From: Isoperla grammatica
Taxonomy: Eukaryota > Arthropoda > Insecta > Plecoptera > Perlodidae
DNA length: 64,000 nucleotides
Assembly (NCBI GenBank): GCA_945910005.1
Contig: OX246739.1
Coordinates: 74,349,523 to 74,413,522, forward strand
Direction of reading: 5' to 3'
In this document: piece after piece, positions 1 through 11,559 of the stretch
How positions within the stretch are numbered: the first letter of the stretch is position 1
How the letters are laid out: the number at the start of each line of letters is the position of its first letter
Translations under genes and position numbers: made by a program
The notes under the pieces: model-generated
What the model was told of the DNA's origin: nothing
What the model saw: the letters and a program-made list of their open reading frames with translations, nothing else
Database searches by the model: none

Positions 1-206
1 CTCTTACTGAAGGAGTGAAGTTGTAGCATTGCTAACTTTGTTCATACCGAGCCAGTGGCTCTTACTGAAGTGGTAGCATTGTGGAGAGAACAATGTTTGG
101 AGGGAGGGGGTGAGTTCTGGGCAGTCTTATGAGAGCCATCAACTGATTCTACAGGGCACATCACCGTATAACCTGCATCTCAATATATTTATAAATAATT
201 CTTTAC
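1..206. other. Unique DNA at the window edge
   Basis: No gene is visible. The 12-base word CTCTTACTGAAG occurs at 1-12 and again at 59-70, a short direct repeat that may be the edge of a repeat cut by the window start. Confidence 0.5.
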
Positions 207-209
207 TTA

Positions 210-356
210 GGACTGATCTTACAATCTACTAATAAGAAAGTTATTTGTAGCCATTAAGCTATTTGAAGGATGTCAAGAGTTTTGATTAGTCGTTGCCATA
301 GAGAAAACAAGCTATTTGACGAATAAGTAGTTATTGGGACATTGTAAGACTGGACC
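210..356 (-). mobile_element. Harbinger-like MITE, copy 1
   Basis: A 147-bp non-autonomous DNA element. It has imperfect terminal inverted repeats (GGACTGATCTTACAATC at one end, ATTGTAAGACTGGACC at the other) and is flanked by TTA at 207-209 and 357-359. Two further copies lie at 18513-18659 and 38809-38955 in the opposite orientation. The 3-bp TWA duplication and GG-starting ends fit the PIF/Harbinger superfamily. That assignment is inferred, because no transposase is present. Confidence 0.75.
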
Positions 357-504
357 TTAAACTACTAAGATAATACTTTTACTAAGTTTATACCAATACT
401 AACCGTTAGAATGATACTTTGCGCGTAGTTGGAGAGCACACAGTCCAAACTAAGGCTAATCATCATTACTAAACCAAATATAACTAACATTGCCATTACT
501 CTAT

Positions 505-1219
505 ACCAAAAGTAGACAATCATGACATAAACGCCACGTTGACTATAATAGTAGTTGTATCCAACAACCAGCGGGAAATGTCATTAGTTTACATAATCTA
601 CTGTAAACCAAAAGTAGACAATCATCACATAAACACCACGTTGACTATAATAGTAGTTGTATCCAATAACCATCGTGAAATGTCATTAGTTTACATAATC
701 TACTGTAAACCAAAAGTAGACAATCATCACATAAACGCCACGTTGAATATAATAGTAGTTGTATCCAATAACCATCGTGAAATGTCATTAGTTTACATAA
801 TCTACTGTAAACCAAAAGTAGACAATCATCACATAAACGCCACGTTGAATATAATAGTAGTTGTATCCAATAACCATCGTGAAATGTCATTAGTTTACAT
901 AATCTACTGTAAACCAAAAGTAGACAATCATCACATAAACGCAACGTTGAATATAATAGTAGTTGTATCCAATAACCAGCCTGAAATGTCATTAGTTTAC
1001 ATAATCTACTGTAAACCAAAAGTAGACAATCATCACATAAACACCACGTTGACTATAATAGTAGTTGTATCCAATAACCATCGTGAAATGTCATTAGTTT
1101 ACATAATCTACTGTAAACCAAAAGTAGACAATCATCACATAAACGCAACGTTGACTATAATAGTAGTTGTATCCAATAACCAGCCTGAAATGTCATTAGT
1201 TTACATAATCTTCTGTAAA
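505..1219. repeat. 102-bp minisatellite, 7 copies
   Basis: About seven head-to-tail copies of a 102-bp unit that runs from CCAAAAGTAGACAATCAT through GTAGTTGTATCCAATAACC to TAATCTACTGTAAA. Copies differ at a few positions (for example CATCGTGAA versus CAGCCTGAA). Because 102 is 34 codons, a stop-free unit gives a 228-codon repetitive open frame. I regard this as a by-product, not a gene: its 34-residue repeat matches no known family and there is a second open frame on the other strand. Confidence 0.95.
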
Positions 1220-1225
1220 CCATGA

Positions 1226-3500
1226 TTTACATATTGTCATAATCGAATCCAAGCGTCGGCTGCCGCTCTATGCAAGGCTGCGATGCGGCAGTTCCAGCTG
1301 ATTTAATTAACAAGTGTTCTCACGCCTCGCTGAGGATAACATACAGTAACGTGGAGGTAACAAGTAGCTCACACAGTAATAAGACCCAGCTCCTTCAATA
1401 ACCGTACACATGCGTTTAAAAGATTGCTTATCGTTTACATCACAAGAAGTGAGTAGTGTCTCGTTATTGTTGCAAATTAATGAGAATAATACATTTTGAT
1501 TTAAAATAGAGTTATCTAGGATTGTATGAGGCCACGGTAAAAATATGATGTAGGAAGATGGGAAAGCGACTAAATGAACATAATATATAATATTAGAACA
1601 TTAGAACATAAAATTAAAGAATACATGTATGTGAAATGTATGTTAAATAATACAAATAGCGATGAAAATGTCATTAAAGATAGATAAAATTATGTACAAA
1701 TGCACAAATACGGTATATTATATTAGAACATAAAAGATATAGAACACCATGTTTAATATATTCTAGCGATGAAAATATGTACATTATGTTATACACATAC
1801 CATAAATGTTACCATACACACGTTGATCGTCTAGCGGCTAGCTATAGTAATTTGCAAAGTGTTTTCATCGGCCTGTACATTGTACACAGTGCATTCGTTG
1901 CGTTGATACCTCACTTACGACGCAATCTTGAGGTCTAAGATACTTCAGTTTACTTATGAACTTCGAAGCTTTTGATCACGCGACGTTTCCAATATATAAA
2001 ACAATCTTATATTATCATTTATCATTTTCTGTTGGACCAAAGAAGATGATACATCCGTCGGAGGATTGTGAAAGATCTGCATCTCGTCCGAGACGATTGC
2101 GATTACAAGTTTGTGTTTATTTATAATGCGCAGTCAACGTGTATATAAATGCACTTCCTTAGAAGAACATGATAACCTGTATAGATAGGCATACATTTAT
2201 TGTGTGTTTTTATGACAGTGTAAATAAATGACAATTTAATCAAATGCTTTGCATTGTCAACCCACTCAATAACATGACACGGTGTTTATGATATTTTAGG
2301 ATAGACAAGTATAAGATTTTCTTTTATCATCGAGGCCTGCGTTATTTCGCTACGTTCCCTCCCTTCCATCAAACAAACGTGTCATGGAAACCCACCTTGA
2401 AATAACTGCAAGTTTATTTCGTCATGATTGGTGCTTTTACGTCGTTTTTATAGTTCACTAGAGACGAAAGCTTAATGGCTTTACGCGACTTTTTGTTTGA
2501 GCAGTTTTCTCTGACTATTCAGAAGTGTTCATTTCATTCAGTCCTCAACGTTTATTCTTGCTATCAAGTTGCTGATGATTGGTTATTGCATATAGACACA
2601 CAAAAAACTCATTTTATCGTTTTCTAATAGTTTGCATCTGAGTGCGCCTTTGTGATTTGTATTATTGTATCGTTGCTCTAATTGTTTAAAACTTTGTATT
2701 ATTGTATTTGTTCGCACTCAGTGCAGCCATTGTAAAACGCCGTTACAAAAACAAACTTTGAAGAGTCGTTGGTCTCGACCTACCCTGCGAAGCACCCGAT
2801 TAAGGGTGGTTTTAACTGCTTTAAAATGCTAGAAAATTGTCAAAAAGTACAAAAACTACGTCATCCCCTATAGAATGTAATGCTATTTCTAATTAATTTT
2901 GAATGTGAATGTGTAGGTTTTTAATTTACATTTAACAAAAAAATGTTACAGCATGGAGACTAGCCCCCAAATAACCTAATCTCGCTTTAAGGGACTTTTA
3001 CATTATAGTTATTTGTCTATGATGGACGGAAATTAAAACTGAAAGTAGTATTAGGTAATGGATTTGGAAAAGCTTAAAAATTAAGACTTATTAATAAACA
3101 GTTGGCCTATCATTGTTACAACCACAAGAAAACAGGTTAATTGCTTCTTATTGAAAGAGTATATAGAACTTAAAATAAAACTTATAATTAAACAGTATTT
3201 TGGAGACAGTATAGCGATATATTACTGTGTTCCTATAAATATTTAAGGTTTTTCAAATGAACTAATTAAATTGTGAAAGATGTGAAGCAACTTCACATTA
3301 CAAAAGTTAAATACGGCAATTTTAAAAACAAAAATATTTAAACATTTATAAGAAAGAGCATTACATTTTCTAGGAGATGAGATAATTTTTTTTTTTTTTA
3401 CATTTTTAAAGCAATTTAAACCGTCGGAAACCGGTTGTCGAAACATGTTGTCGAAACATGTTGTCGAACATGTTGTCGTGGTTCTTTTCTTTTTATTTTT
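1226..3500. other. AT-rich intergenic DNA
   Basis: No gene, RNA or well-formed repeat recognised. There is a short G/C-containing stretch at 1235-1400 and poly-T at 3387-3399. Open frames are short and of low complexity. Confidence 0.5.
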
Positions 3501-3501
3501 G

Positions 3502-3726
3502 TAGGAATACCCGTTATAGGGGCTCACCAGCTTTACCTCATGTGCCCCTCTTCAGGTGACTAACTAGGAATGTCCGAGATCTATTAGTATGACTCAATCC
3601 CAGCATTCGCCTTTACGACTGATGTAAACCTCGGAAAAAACGATCAGTCAGGACTGCCAGGTGGCCGGAATCAACCGGCAACCTCCCGAATGAGAGTCTC
3701 GCGTCTCACCGCTGAGCCAGCTCTAA
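3502..3726 (-). mobile_element. tRNA-derived SINE, family A, copy 1
   Basis: Read on the minus strand, it starts with a tRNA-like head: A-box-like GGCTCAGCGGTGAGACGC, then TCTCATTCGGGAGGTTGCC, then a B-box region GGTTGATTCCGGCCACC. About 160 bases of body follow (AGTCGTAAAGGCGAATGC, AGTCACCTGAAGAGGGGC) with a conserved terminal hairpin region around AGCTGG/CCAGCT. The same head and body recur at 50958-51160, 57712-57884 and 57900-58146, all on the minus strand, and a head-only relative lies at 40256-40330. It would be transcribed by RNA polymerase III and needs a LINE for mobility. Confidence 0.85.
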
Positions 3727-3730
3727 ATTT

Positions 3731-3806
3731 AGGGTGGCTCGTTGGTCCAGTGGTTAGCATCCCTGCTTCCAATGCAGAAGGTCCCGGGTTCAAATCCCGC
3801 TTCAGG
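3731..3806 (+). mobile_element. tRNA-like SINE head, family D
   Basis: A tRNA-like stretch with A box (GGCTCGTTGGTCCAGTGGTT), a 4-bp anticodon stem CTGC/GCAG around TTCCAAT, and B box GGTTCAAATCC. The 5' half resembles tRNA-Pro. The acceptor arms do not pair, so it is not a working tRNA. It sits head to head with the SINE at 3502-3726. A matching 3' half lies at 6505-6556. Confidence 0.6.
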
Positions 3807-3969
3807 CAGAAGTTTTTAACTTATAATGTGGATTCAAATCCATTACTTCTTGCCTTAGAAATTACAAAACGGTTACTTTGGAGCCGTCCTACCAACGAAG
3901 CACTCAATAAATTCAAAGTTGTTCTGAATCGGCCTTGTTGATCCTGGCATTTGTCCGCAGGTTTTCGCA

Positions 3970-4155
3970 CTGTCCAATCACTGATTCATATGTTTCGTAT
4001 TTGAAATGTCGATCTTTGATTGGTTATCGCTCACTCGTCGATGGTGTTCGGAGCCTACAGGGTTGGTTTAGTCACTTTAAATCAAAGTCCCCCACTGAAA
4101 ATCAGTTTACTGAGTAGGTAGACTCAAATTGTGAATTTACTTTTTATTTATTTTA
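3970..4155 (+). repeat. Dispersed repeat family C, copy 1
   Basis: A roughly 180-bp block carrying GATTGGTTATCGCTCACTCG, AGCCTACAGGGTTGGTTTAG and GTGAATTTA, ending in a TTTA-rich tail. Copies with about 85-90 percent visual identity lie at 45447-45635 (same strand) and 55585-55774 (opposite strand). The simple-sequence 3' tail suggests a retroposon end. The class is not established. Confidence 0.75.
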
Positions 4156-4156
4156 T

Positions 4157-4567
4157 TTATCGGAGTGATTCAATTGGAAAGTGGAGACTGAGCGGCAGCC
4201 CTAAACAAAACTCGAACGATTTATCTCGTGTCAATGCTATTTTATACGTTCCTTCCTGGCGGTCACTCACGGAGAAGCCTGCGGAATATTTGCCTATGCT
4301 AATCGCCCTACAGCAGCAGCCAGCAAAAAACATCCACGCTATTTTCAGTCCCGCCATCGTATATGGTAATCCTAGGTTTGAGCGACAGACCTTGCCAATT
4401 CCATCAAATGCTTCGCTACGGAATTTCTGCCCACCCTGCTCCATATTGTTGTTGTAACGGATATCACTTCTGTAAGCTGCGCTTAGCGAGGCAGCGGCTA
4501 TGTGGCTGTGGCTGAGGCTGTGCAAGTAGGACTGTGAAGGGAAGAAGATTATAAACCAATTATCCAC
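4157..4567. other. GC-richer block open on both strands
   Basis: This block is less AT-rich than its surroundings and has open frames on both strands: 108 codons on plus (4131-4457) and 136 on minus (4157-4567). I recognise neither product. It directly follows the tail of repeat C and precedes a heptamer array. It may be part of a retroelement or a conserved non-coding block. No splice sites were convincing. Confidence 0.25.
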
Positions 4568-4690
4568 GCGTCAATGAAACCAAAGCAAACACCCAGCAAT
4601 GCGTTTGTTGATTTACACGATTTGAAATTGAATATCATTTATACACAACGTAGAAATCGTGCAATTCTCACATCTGGTTCTTATATAAGG

Positions 4691-4973
4691 CATAGTGCAT
4701 AGTGCATAGTATAGAGTATATAGTGCATAGTGCATAGTGCATAGTGCATAGTGCATAGTATATAGTGCATAGTGCATAGTGCATAGTGCATAGTGCATAG
4801 TGCATAGTGCATAGTGCATAGTGCATAGTGAATAGTGCATAGTGCATAGTGCATAGTGCATGGTGCCTAGTGGCTAGTGCATAGTGCATAGTGCATAGTG
4901 CATAGTGCATAGTGCATGGTACCTAGTGGCTAGTGCATAGTGCATAGTGCATAGTGCATCATAGTGCATAGTA
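4691..4973. repeat. Heptamer array (GTGCATA)n
   Basis: About 40 copies of the 7-mer GTGCATA, with interruptions (TATAGTA, GTGAATA, TGGTGCCTAGTGGCTA). The complex interruption occurs twice, about 60 bases apart, so a longer block was duplicated after the array formed. It matches no telomere motif. Confidence 0.97.
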
Positions 4974-4979
4974 TTAAAC

Positions 4980-5299
4980 GTATGAAGCAGACTTTTCCAA
5001 TAATGACCATCTTTTATTGCTAACTACTGACTTACCGATTTCAATGGAACTTCCTTGATATTGTGTGCATATGCATTCATTGCCATGCTTAGGGTAGTTT
5101 TATATAAATACTACTTTCTTATCACAATTAACCACGAGATTGATCATACATTGTAATATTTCTTTAAAACTAAAACTGATTTTATGAATACAACCACATA
5201 ATAGGCGGGTGGTAAAAGAAACAAGATGGAAGGCAAATAGTTCCGTTGGTTTATTCCTGTTTCTTATGGTGAAGGTTCGGTATTAATTCATCCCCAGCT
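4980..5299. other. AT-rich spacer
   Basis: Nothing recognised between the heptamer array and the retroposon tail that follows. Confidence 0.4.
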
Positions 5300-5630
5300 C
5301 GGCCAGGGATGCTACTTTATCGTGGTGGGCAGGTTGGCGTGCTTTGCCAGAGCTATGGCGGCGGAAGCGTATGCTTCTGGTATGTCCACCCTAGCCGGAC
5401 AGGTCGAGGGGTAGGTCAGACTAAATGTAGTCCACGTCCTCCCCTTTCCCTTGTCCTCCCATTTTACTTTTCCCCAATCACTTTTCCTCCCTTCCCTCCT
5501 ACTCTCCCCGTTCCTCCAAACACCTCCCGCTTTCATCTTCATATTTCACCCACTCATCGTCTCGATTATCCAAGTTGCAAAAATATGATATGTAAATTGT
5601 AAAGCCCAAATATCAATCAATCAATCAATC
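5300..5630 (+). mobile_element. Retroposon 3' region with (AATC)n tail
   Basis: Starts with a GC-rich segment (GGTGGGCAGGTTGGCGTGC), then CCGGACAGGTCGAGG, then a C/T-rich stretch containing CCTCCCCTTTCCCTT, and ends CGTCTCGATTA..TGTAAAGCCCAAATATCAATCAATC. The CCGGACAGGTCGAGG plus CCTCCCCTTTCCC module recurs in reverse at 10795-10945. The last 75 bases match the 3' ends of the SINEs at 18714-18885 and 54548-54712. This is probably a SINE or LINE 3' end that shares a tail with those SINEs. Confidence 0.65.
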
Positions 5631-5639
5631 GGACTGTTA

Positions 5640-8600
5640 CCTTCTTTCACTTTCTGGATTGTCATCCTTCGTATTCGATATGGTGGTGGTATTTGTACGC
5701 GGTGGTTTAAGAGCCTCATAGCAACGAGGCAGGTAGCTAATAAATAGTAATGTATGACATTGAGGGAATTAACAAAGGTCCCAGAACTGTTCTTGATCAA
5801 TTTAATGAAAGATTTATTCGTAATACTAGTAGAAGGATCAAAGACGGAGCATAAACTTATCATTTTCAGTTTATTCAAGTTTGAGAATAGACTTTTCTTG
5901 AGAATCGGGAGCTTTAGTTAGGAAGATGTTAAATACAGATGTTTTTATTACCTTTGTTTACGTCTGGCACCAACATAATATAATGATGACTTGATTTCCT
6001 CCCAGTAGTTTCTTCACTTTTTAGTTCCTACAAAGCGTCTCCCCCCCCCCTCCCCCAGCGTAGATCCCACGTCTGGCACGACTTTTAAACGAATAAAAGT
6101 GATTTTATTATCTTCTCTCCCAACTTGTAGAAATGATGTGCTTGGTTGAAATTACATAAATGATGATTTAATTATCTCCGACGGCTTCACTTGAAAGTTA
6201 GCGTCGCTTATGTGTGTGACAGATGGATCCCACTTGACATGGTTAACAGAGATGAGACGAAGCGAGCATCGAACCCGGTAATTATGCTGGGTGTTGCCTG
6301 CAGAGACAACGAGTCATACACACAACATGTACAAGTAGTTGACATATTTATCTAAGAAGTAGTACTCCCATTTATTACATGCTTTATAAAAAAATGAATC
6401 AAATGAATTTGTATTTTTAGTCAACCTACTCAAAACACAAACCGTCTACATGAACATGAGTATCATATATTTAGATAAAAGTTAATTTCCAAAGTTAAAA
6501 AACCCTTATCCAAACCGGGAATTGAACCCTGGACCTTCTGCATTGGAAGTTGTCTACAACTGTTTCTCAGATGTACAACTATGTATTGTAAATACATTAT
6601 CTAGTAATCTACTAGGTTGAAACAAAATATTGTTTACAATTGATCTTCTAGTTGAGCTACAAGTAGAGAAACCTGTTCATGTACAACTATTAGTGTTTTA
6701 CCTTCACTGTTCATTCGTAAAGTAATCAAAGTTCTGACGTCTGTATCAAGCAAGACTGACATCTGACGCTTTAGCTGTGTGTAAACGAAATATTACTAAA
6801 AGTCCTTCTTTCTTCGAGATATCCACTTATTGAAGGGAAATAATCTCATGGCTTCATTGGAACTAAAAACGTTTCTTGAAGGTTCAGTTATTTATTTTCT
6901 TTGTAAAATTTCAATCACATCTGCGGCGACCTAAAGCAATTAATCAGGGTTTTTGTACGGAAGAAGGCTAAATGACTTTACTGCATTTCAAGCAGAACTG
7001 TCATAATATATCTTGTAGGAATGAAATAGTCTGTTACTTCAGGTTAGCTGACGTTTACTGTTAGTCCATTATGCTAATAACTTAGGCTGGGTAGTATGGA
7101 TCACCGTATAAGTGTAACAAACAAGGACATGTGGTTACGGTCTGTGTGAAACCAAAACATTAATGCAGTATGCACTATTAAAAAATATCTATATATTCAC
7201 TATTATGCATTATCAAATCTCCATGGATTACGGCTTTGTATCATGTTATTTCGTTAACCAAATTATGTTGGAAGATTAGACGTAACTCATAGAGTGGATA
7301 ATTTTAAGTTAAATGCGCTCCAATATCTTAAAAAGAATTACTTGATTTCTTATTTTAATTTTTCATTGATTTCCAGAGTTCGGTTTATCTACAATCTACA
7401 GCAATGCAATCTTCCCGTTTTTACGTTTGGTATAAGTAAGCAAAGAAACGCGTACACTGGATTACTATCCATGATGTTTACTCATAAACAAAATCAAGGT
7501 TTGTTTAGTTCAGGGAACGACGAATAAAATTCGTATTTAAGTCCCAGTATCCAGTTAGACAATTAAATTATGCATTTGCATTGATACATCCTTCTACCGC
7601 TACAATTTTTTTTTAGTAGTTATTTTTAGTAATATTTTAGTAGTATAGTAGTTAGTAATGAATATCCTGGAATCTTGTCCAATTATATCTACGGAATCGT
7701 TTCCAAACTTTTCCGTTACTCAATACGTTGATGAATACGGTGTTGTCATATTCCTATCAACCTCTCAATCTCAATCGCTATGCACGGTAAAATGTCTATG
7801 GCTTCAGTTTTACCAGACTGGCTTATTAGTTAGTGGCTGCAATTTAGTATGTATTTTTGTCTTTCTTTGATCAGGCCCCAGATCCAAATTGGAAATGTCG
7901 AGTTATAGATGTAATAAAAGCCACTAACAGCATAATGTACAATATTCAAGTGTAAATACAGGAATATAAGAAATATATTAACACACATTTATATACCAGC
8001 TGTCACTAGTATTAGATCAAGGTGTAGTTGTAGAGGTAAAGATACTATAGCTTTATAAACAAGACTGTATTCAAAATAAATAATAAATGATCTGTTAACA
8101 ATGTAGAGATAGTACGTTTTGCTTTCATTGTTTTTAACAGAACTGTATATGTATGTATTATGTACGTTCCTTTGCACATATCCAATCAGTACAATGTATC
8201 GGAATCTATAGTGTGTAACGTTTAGGTCTAGTCGCCGAGAGTAGTTTGGTAATTTAGATTGATTACTTTATGAAAGAAGGAGTGAGTGACAAGATAACAA
8301 GATAATCATAGAGCTTAGTGGTTGGCTTGGCGCTTGGTTTTGAAAGTGTTCAAGCTAGTTCATATCTCAATAAAGTTAGGTTATTTTACCATGGATTTAT
8401 TTAACTATACATTGGTTTGCTCAGAAACTAAGTGGTACTGCAAATAGCTTTGAATGAACTTTCTGAGCACGTTTGCCATCGTCGAAGCACCGTAATGCAA
8501 GATGTGGATCGCGAGTTGAGGTAAGACTTTTAAGTTTCTCGTTCACCGAGTAAAGCTGTGACAAAAATAATGCCAATATAAACTGGAAGCATTTAGACAA

Positions 8601-8930
8601 GTGGCCTAGATCACATCTTCACTAAGCGAGCGATTGTCCTAGTCTAGTTAGTCGAAGAATAACCCCCCACCAGGTGAGCAATGAGAAGTCACTTTAATGA
8701 GAAGCAATGAGAAGAGAATGGCTTATTGTACTTAATTTGTACGCGACTCTTCATAGTTTTTATGTGTGACTGTAATAAAGTTGAATGAAGTTTTAATTCC
8801 GAATGATTTAGTGTCCATTTGTTAGTGGGTATATCGACATTGCCAAGAGCGAGAATAGAACGCTGTGGGTGGCTAGACCAACAGGTTGTCTCTTCGTATA
8901 GAAGGAAGCTTCGTTGACAATTCTATCAAC
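5640..8930. other. AT-rich intergenic DNA
   Basis: No gene recognised. A short C tract lies at 6040-6050 and a partial tRNA-like sequence at 6505-6556. The small open frames at 7294-7527 and 7658-7870 have no recognisable content. Confidence 0.45.
6505..6556 (-). mobile_element. 3' half of a tRNA-like SINE head, family D
   Basis: On the minus strand it reads CTTCCAATGCAGAAGGTCC, then B box GGGTTCAATTCCCGG. Apart from single differences this matches the plus-strand head at 3731-3806. No A box was found upstream, so this is a truncated copy. Confidence 0.55.
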
Positions 8931-8933
8931 AGT

Positions 8934-8956
8934 GGGGGGGGGGGGAGGGGGGGGGG
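8934..8956. repeat. G homopolymer tract
   Basis: A G run interrupted by one A. It is one of at least a dozen G or C tracts in the window. Confidence 0.95.
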
Positions 8957-10040
8957 TTCGCATGTAGATTCGTGTCAATTGCAGTGGCGTGCGAATAGGG
9001 TGGTACCAAGCCTTTTTGTTGCCCTTAAACAGGACAGGTGGGACAAAGAATTAAAGGAGAAAAAAACAAGTAATAAACAAAACAATAATGTATTGTTCTA
9101 TGAACTATTCACTCTTCTATCTTTAAATGTTTGAGGCTGGCCCACGACTGTCTGTGTTCCGAGATTGTCAAAATACTAATTTCTCAGTGAGGTTGTGTGT
9201 TTTTGTTTACAACTCTGATTATTCCGGTATTTGTATATATTTAATACCAAGCCAGTGCGCACTAAGCTGTTTGGCCAACGCTATATTGTTCAGTGGCAAA
9301 CCCTGATTACAGGAGTTGTTCTGAGTTTGCGTCAGACACAAGACAAGATAATGTTTTCTCAATTATTAAAATATCGTTCAAATTCAATTTTTCTATTATT
9401 TCATCTGCCTTCTTTTCTAAAATGTATTTCTTTCACTTTCAATAATATAAAATTCAATAAATTACGGAACCCATTGATTTGATATTAAAGTAACATGAGA
9501 CAAGCACAGTGAATATCAAGTAAGCCACCTCCCTTCCCTGTGCAAGAAGCACATTGTGGCAAACTTTTAGCTTGAATTTGAAGTGTTAGTAGTGTTTAGA
9601 CGGCTCTTCGCGGCACAAGATTTCTTATAATTTTAAGTGTTTAAGCATAATGTTTGCTAGCGTCGACGCCGTTTCTTGTCAAGAGACTTTTACATTTGTT
9701 TTTTTTTTCATTTTACTTATATGGTTTTTTGATTTCAAGAATAAACAATTAATAATAATAATCCAAGCACCAATCAGCTGCACGCCAACCACAACCACGT
9801 AATCAAGCTCTAATCGCGTTGCCCACGCCAGCCAGCTATCGTTACATGTTGTGTAGGGTAGGGATGAAACTCCCAGCAGGCAGCAGCATCAACTATATCA
9901 GAGAGATCAATCAATCAGTGGGACAATAACAAACACGAAGAATGCGGCCATCAAGGGACGAATCATTCACAATTAGTGCTTTGACGAGACAACGTTGTAG
10001 ACTACCAAACTGTCTAGTCATTAGTCATAGCATTGTCCCT
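8957..10040. other. Intergenic DNA before the hexamer array
   Basis: No gene recognised. CAGTGGCGTGCGAATAGGG at 8982 resembles a hAT-type terminus, but no matching right end or 8-bp duplication was found. Confidence 0.4.
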
Positions 10041-10450
10041 CGCACACGCACACGCACACGCACACGCACACGCACACGCACACGCACACGCACACGCACA
10101 CGCACACGCACACGCACACGCACACGCACACGCACACGCACACGCACACGCACACGCACACGCACACGCACACGCACACGCACACGCACACGCACACGCA
10201 CACGCACACGCACACGCACACGCACACGCACACGCACACGCACACGCACACGCACACGCACACGCACACGCACACGCACACGCACACGCACACGCACACG
10301 CACACGCACACGCACACGCACACGCACACGCACACGCACACGCACACGCACACGCACACGCACACGCACACGCACACGCACACGCACACGCACACGCACA
10401 CGCACACGCACACGCACACGCACACGCACACGCACACGCACACGCACACA
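10041..10450. repeat. Hexamer microsatellite (ACACGC)n
   Basis: About 68 essentially perfect copies of a 6-bp unit over 410 bases. It is open in several frames on both strands (Thr-Arg, His-Ala, Val-Arg, Cys-Ala or Cys-Val dipeptide runs), which are not genes. Alternating purine-pyrimidine sequence of this kind can adopt Z-DNA; that is a known property of such repeats and was not measured here. Confidence 0.98.
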
Positions 10451-10608
10451 AAAGAATATTTAAACGAACAGTCATTTGGAAAAGCGGGTTTAAGCAATTT
10501 GAATATGCATGCTAGGATTATGGAATGTACATTCGTACTTTTAGTTTAATACACGTACACACTGTAGCGCATATAGGATCTCCTGCAGACGGTTAAGCCC
10601 CTCCTAAC

Positions 10609-10628
10609 GGGGGGGGGGGGGGGGGGGG
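10609..10628. repeat. G20 tract
   Basis: Twenty consecutive G residues. Confidence 0.95.
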
Positions 10629-10794
10629 CAGACGGGATTGCTACTAGTTTTTCATAACGAATGTGTCTACTCAAACATTTCCTAACATTTGATGATACAA
10701 GGGATCATAGTTGCAGCTAACGAAGATTAAAAATTGTTCAAGAATACTCTAAAATATATTTAAAAATTAATGTTTGATTATGATTATTATTATT

Positions 10795-10945
10795 TGGTGT
10801 TTAACGTACTCGACTAGATCACATGTCTTCGGTTGGTAATTTGAGAAAAGGACAAGTAGGGGGAACTATGAGGAAAAGGGAAAGGGGAGGTCGTGACTCC
10901 ATTTCGTCTGGCTTCTCCACCTCGACCTGTCCGGTTACGGTGGCC
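10795..10945 (-). mobile_element. Retroposon tail fragment
   Basis: Read on the minus strand it carries CCGGACAGGTCGAGG, then CCTCCCCTTTCCCTTTTCC, and ends ACACCAAATAATAATAATC. The first two modules match 5395-5460 and the ending matches 22545-22560. These three loci share a retroposon 3' region. Confidence 0.6.
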
Positions 10946-11477
10946 CTTGAAAAATCTATGTGTAATCATAACGACACGTCGGTTTACATAAATATTAAAC
11001 TTCTTTGAAATATGAATATTGTACTTTACTTAAATTACACTACGCGTCGTGATCCTTTAATATTCTTTGCTTTTAGAATCAAATTTAAAAGTTGGTGGGT
11101 TTCTATTCTTCGCGTCTTCTTGGATCACGAGTCATCCCTCTAGGGAGCAATACTGCAGAGTTATAACAGTTATGTAGGTCAACCTGTCTCCAAGAGTCAA
11201 CATTAGTCTGCAAACTTCCGTCTGGTGGAATACAGAGCAAAGCTAATTAGAGACCAAGTCGGTGTCTCAAACTACGATCAACGTAATTATTGTTATTGTC
11301 ATTCATTATATCGTATCCGTCCTCGTTCTTTGACGCAAATGTTCTGTTACTCCCAGAAGATAGATATACAATATGTAGATGTTGTAGCAGAGAATTGCTA
11401 CAAAGACATACACGGTACGAAGATATACATGTAGAAGATGTTTGGACCGACAGAACGATGTTACAAAGCCAATATAC

Positions 11478-11552
11478 GCCGATCAGGATTCGAAACCATG
11501 CCCCCCACTTTAAGTAATATTCAAGGCCACCAGACCACTTGGCCAACCACGT
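11478..11552 (-). mobile_element. tRNA-like sequence, probable SINE head
   Basis: On the minus strand it has A-box-like GTTGGCCAAGTGGTCTGG and B-box-like GGTTTCGAATCCTGATC, spaced about 40 bases apart. The arrangement resembles a Ser/Leu-type tRNA, but the stems do not fold cleanly. It is read as a pseudogene or SINE head. Confidence 0.4.
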
Positions 11553-11559
11553 TTAATCC

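Noticed and set aside
539..1225. A 228-codon open frame with 34-residue repeats
   Set aside because: It is produced by the 102-bp minisatellite, whose length is a multiple of three; the opposite strand is open too.
3731..3806. A functional tRNA gene (anticodon CCA or Pro-like)
   Set aside because: The acceptor arms do not pair and the anticodon stem has only four pairs; a related fragment at 6505-6556 points to a SINE family.
4157..4567. A protein-coding exon
   Set aside because: Both strands are open over the same stretch and neither product is recognisable, so neither can be chosen.
8982..9150. A hAT element starting CAGTGGCGTGCG
   Set aside because: The only candidate right end (CCACGACTG) pairs poorly and the flanking 8-mers differ.
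9942..10515. Long Thr-Arg, His-Ala, Val-Arg and Cys-Val or Cys-Ala open frames
   Set aside because: All are translations of the (ACACGC)n microsatellite in different frames.
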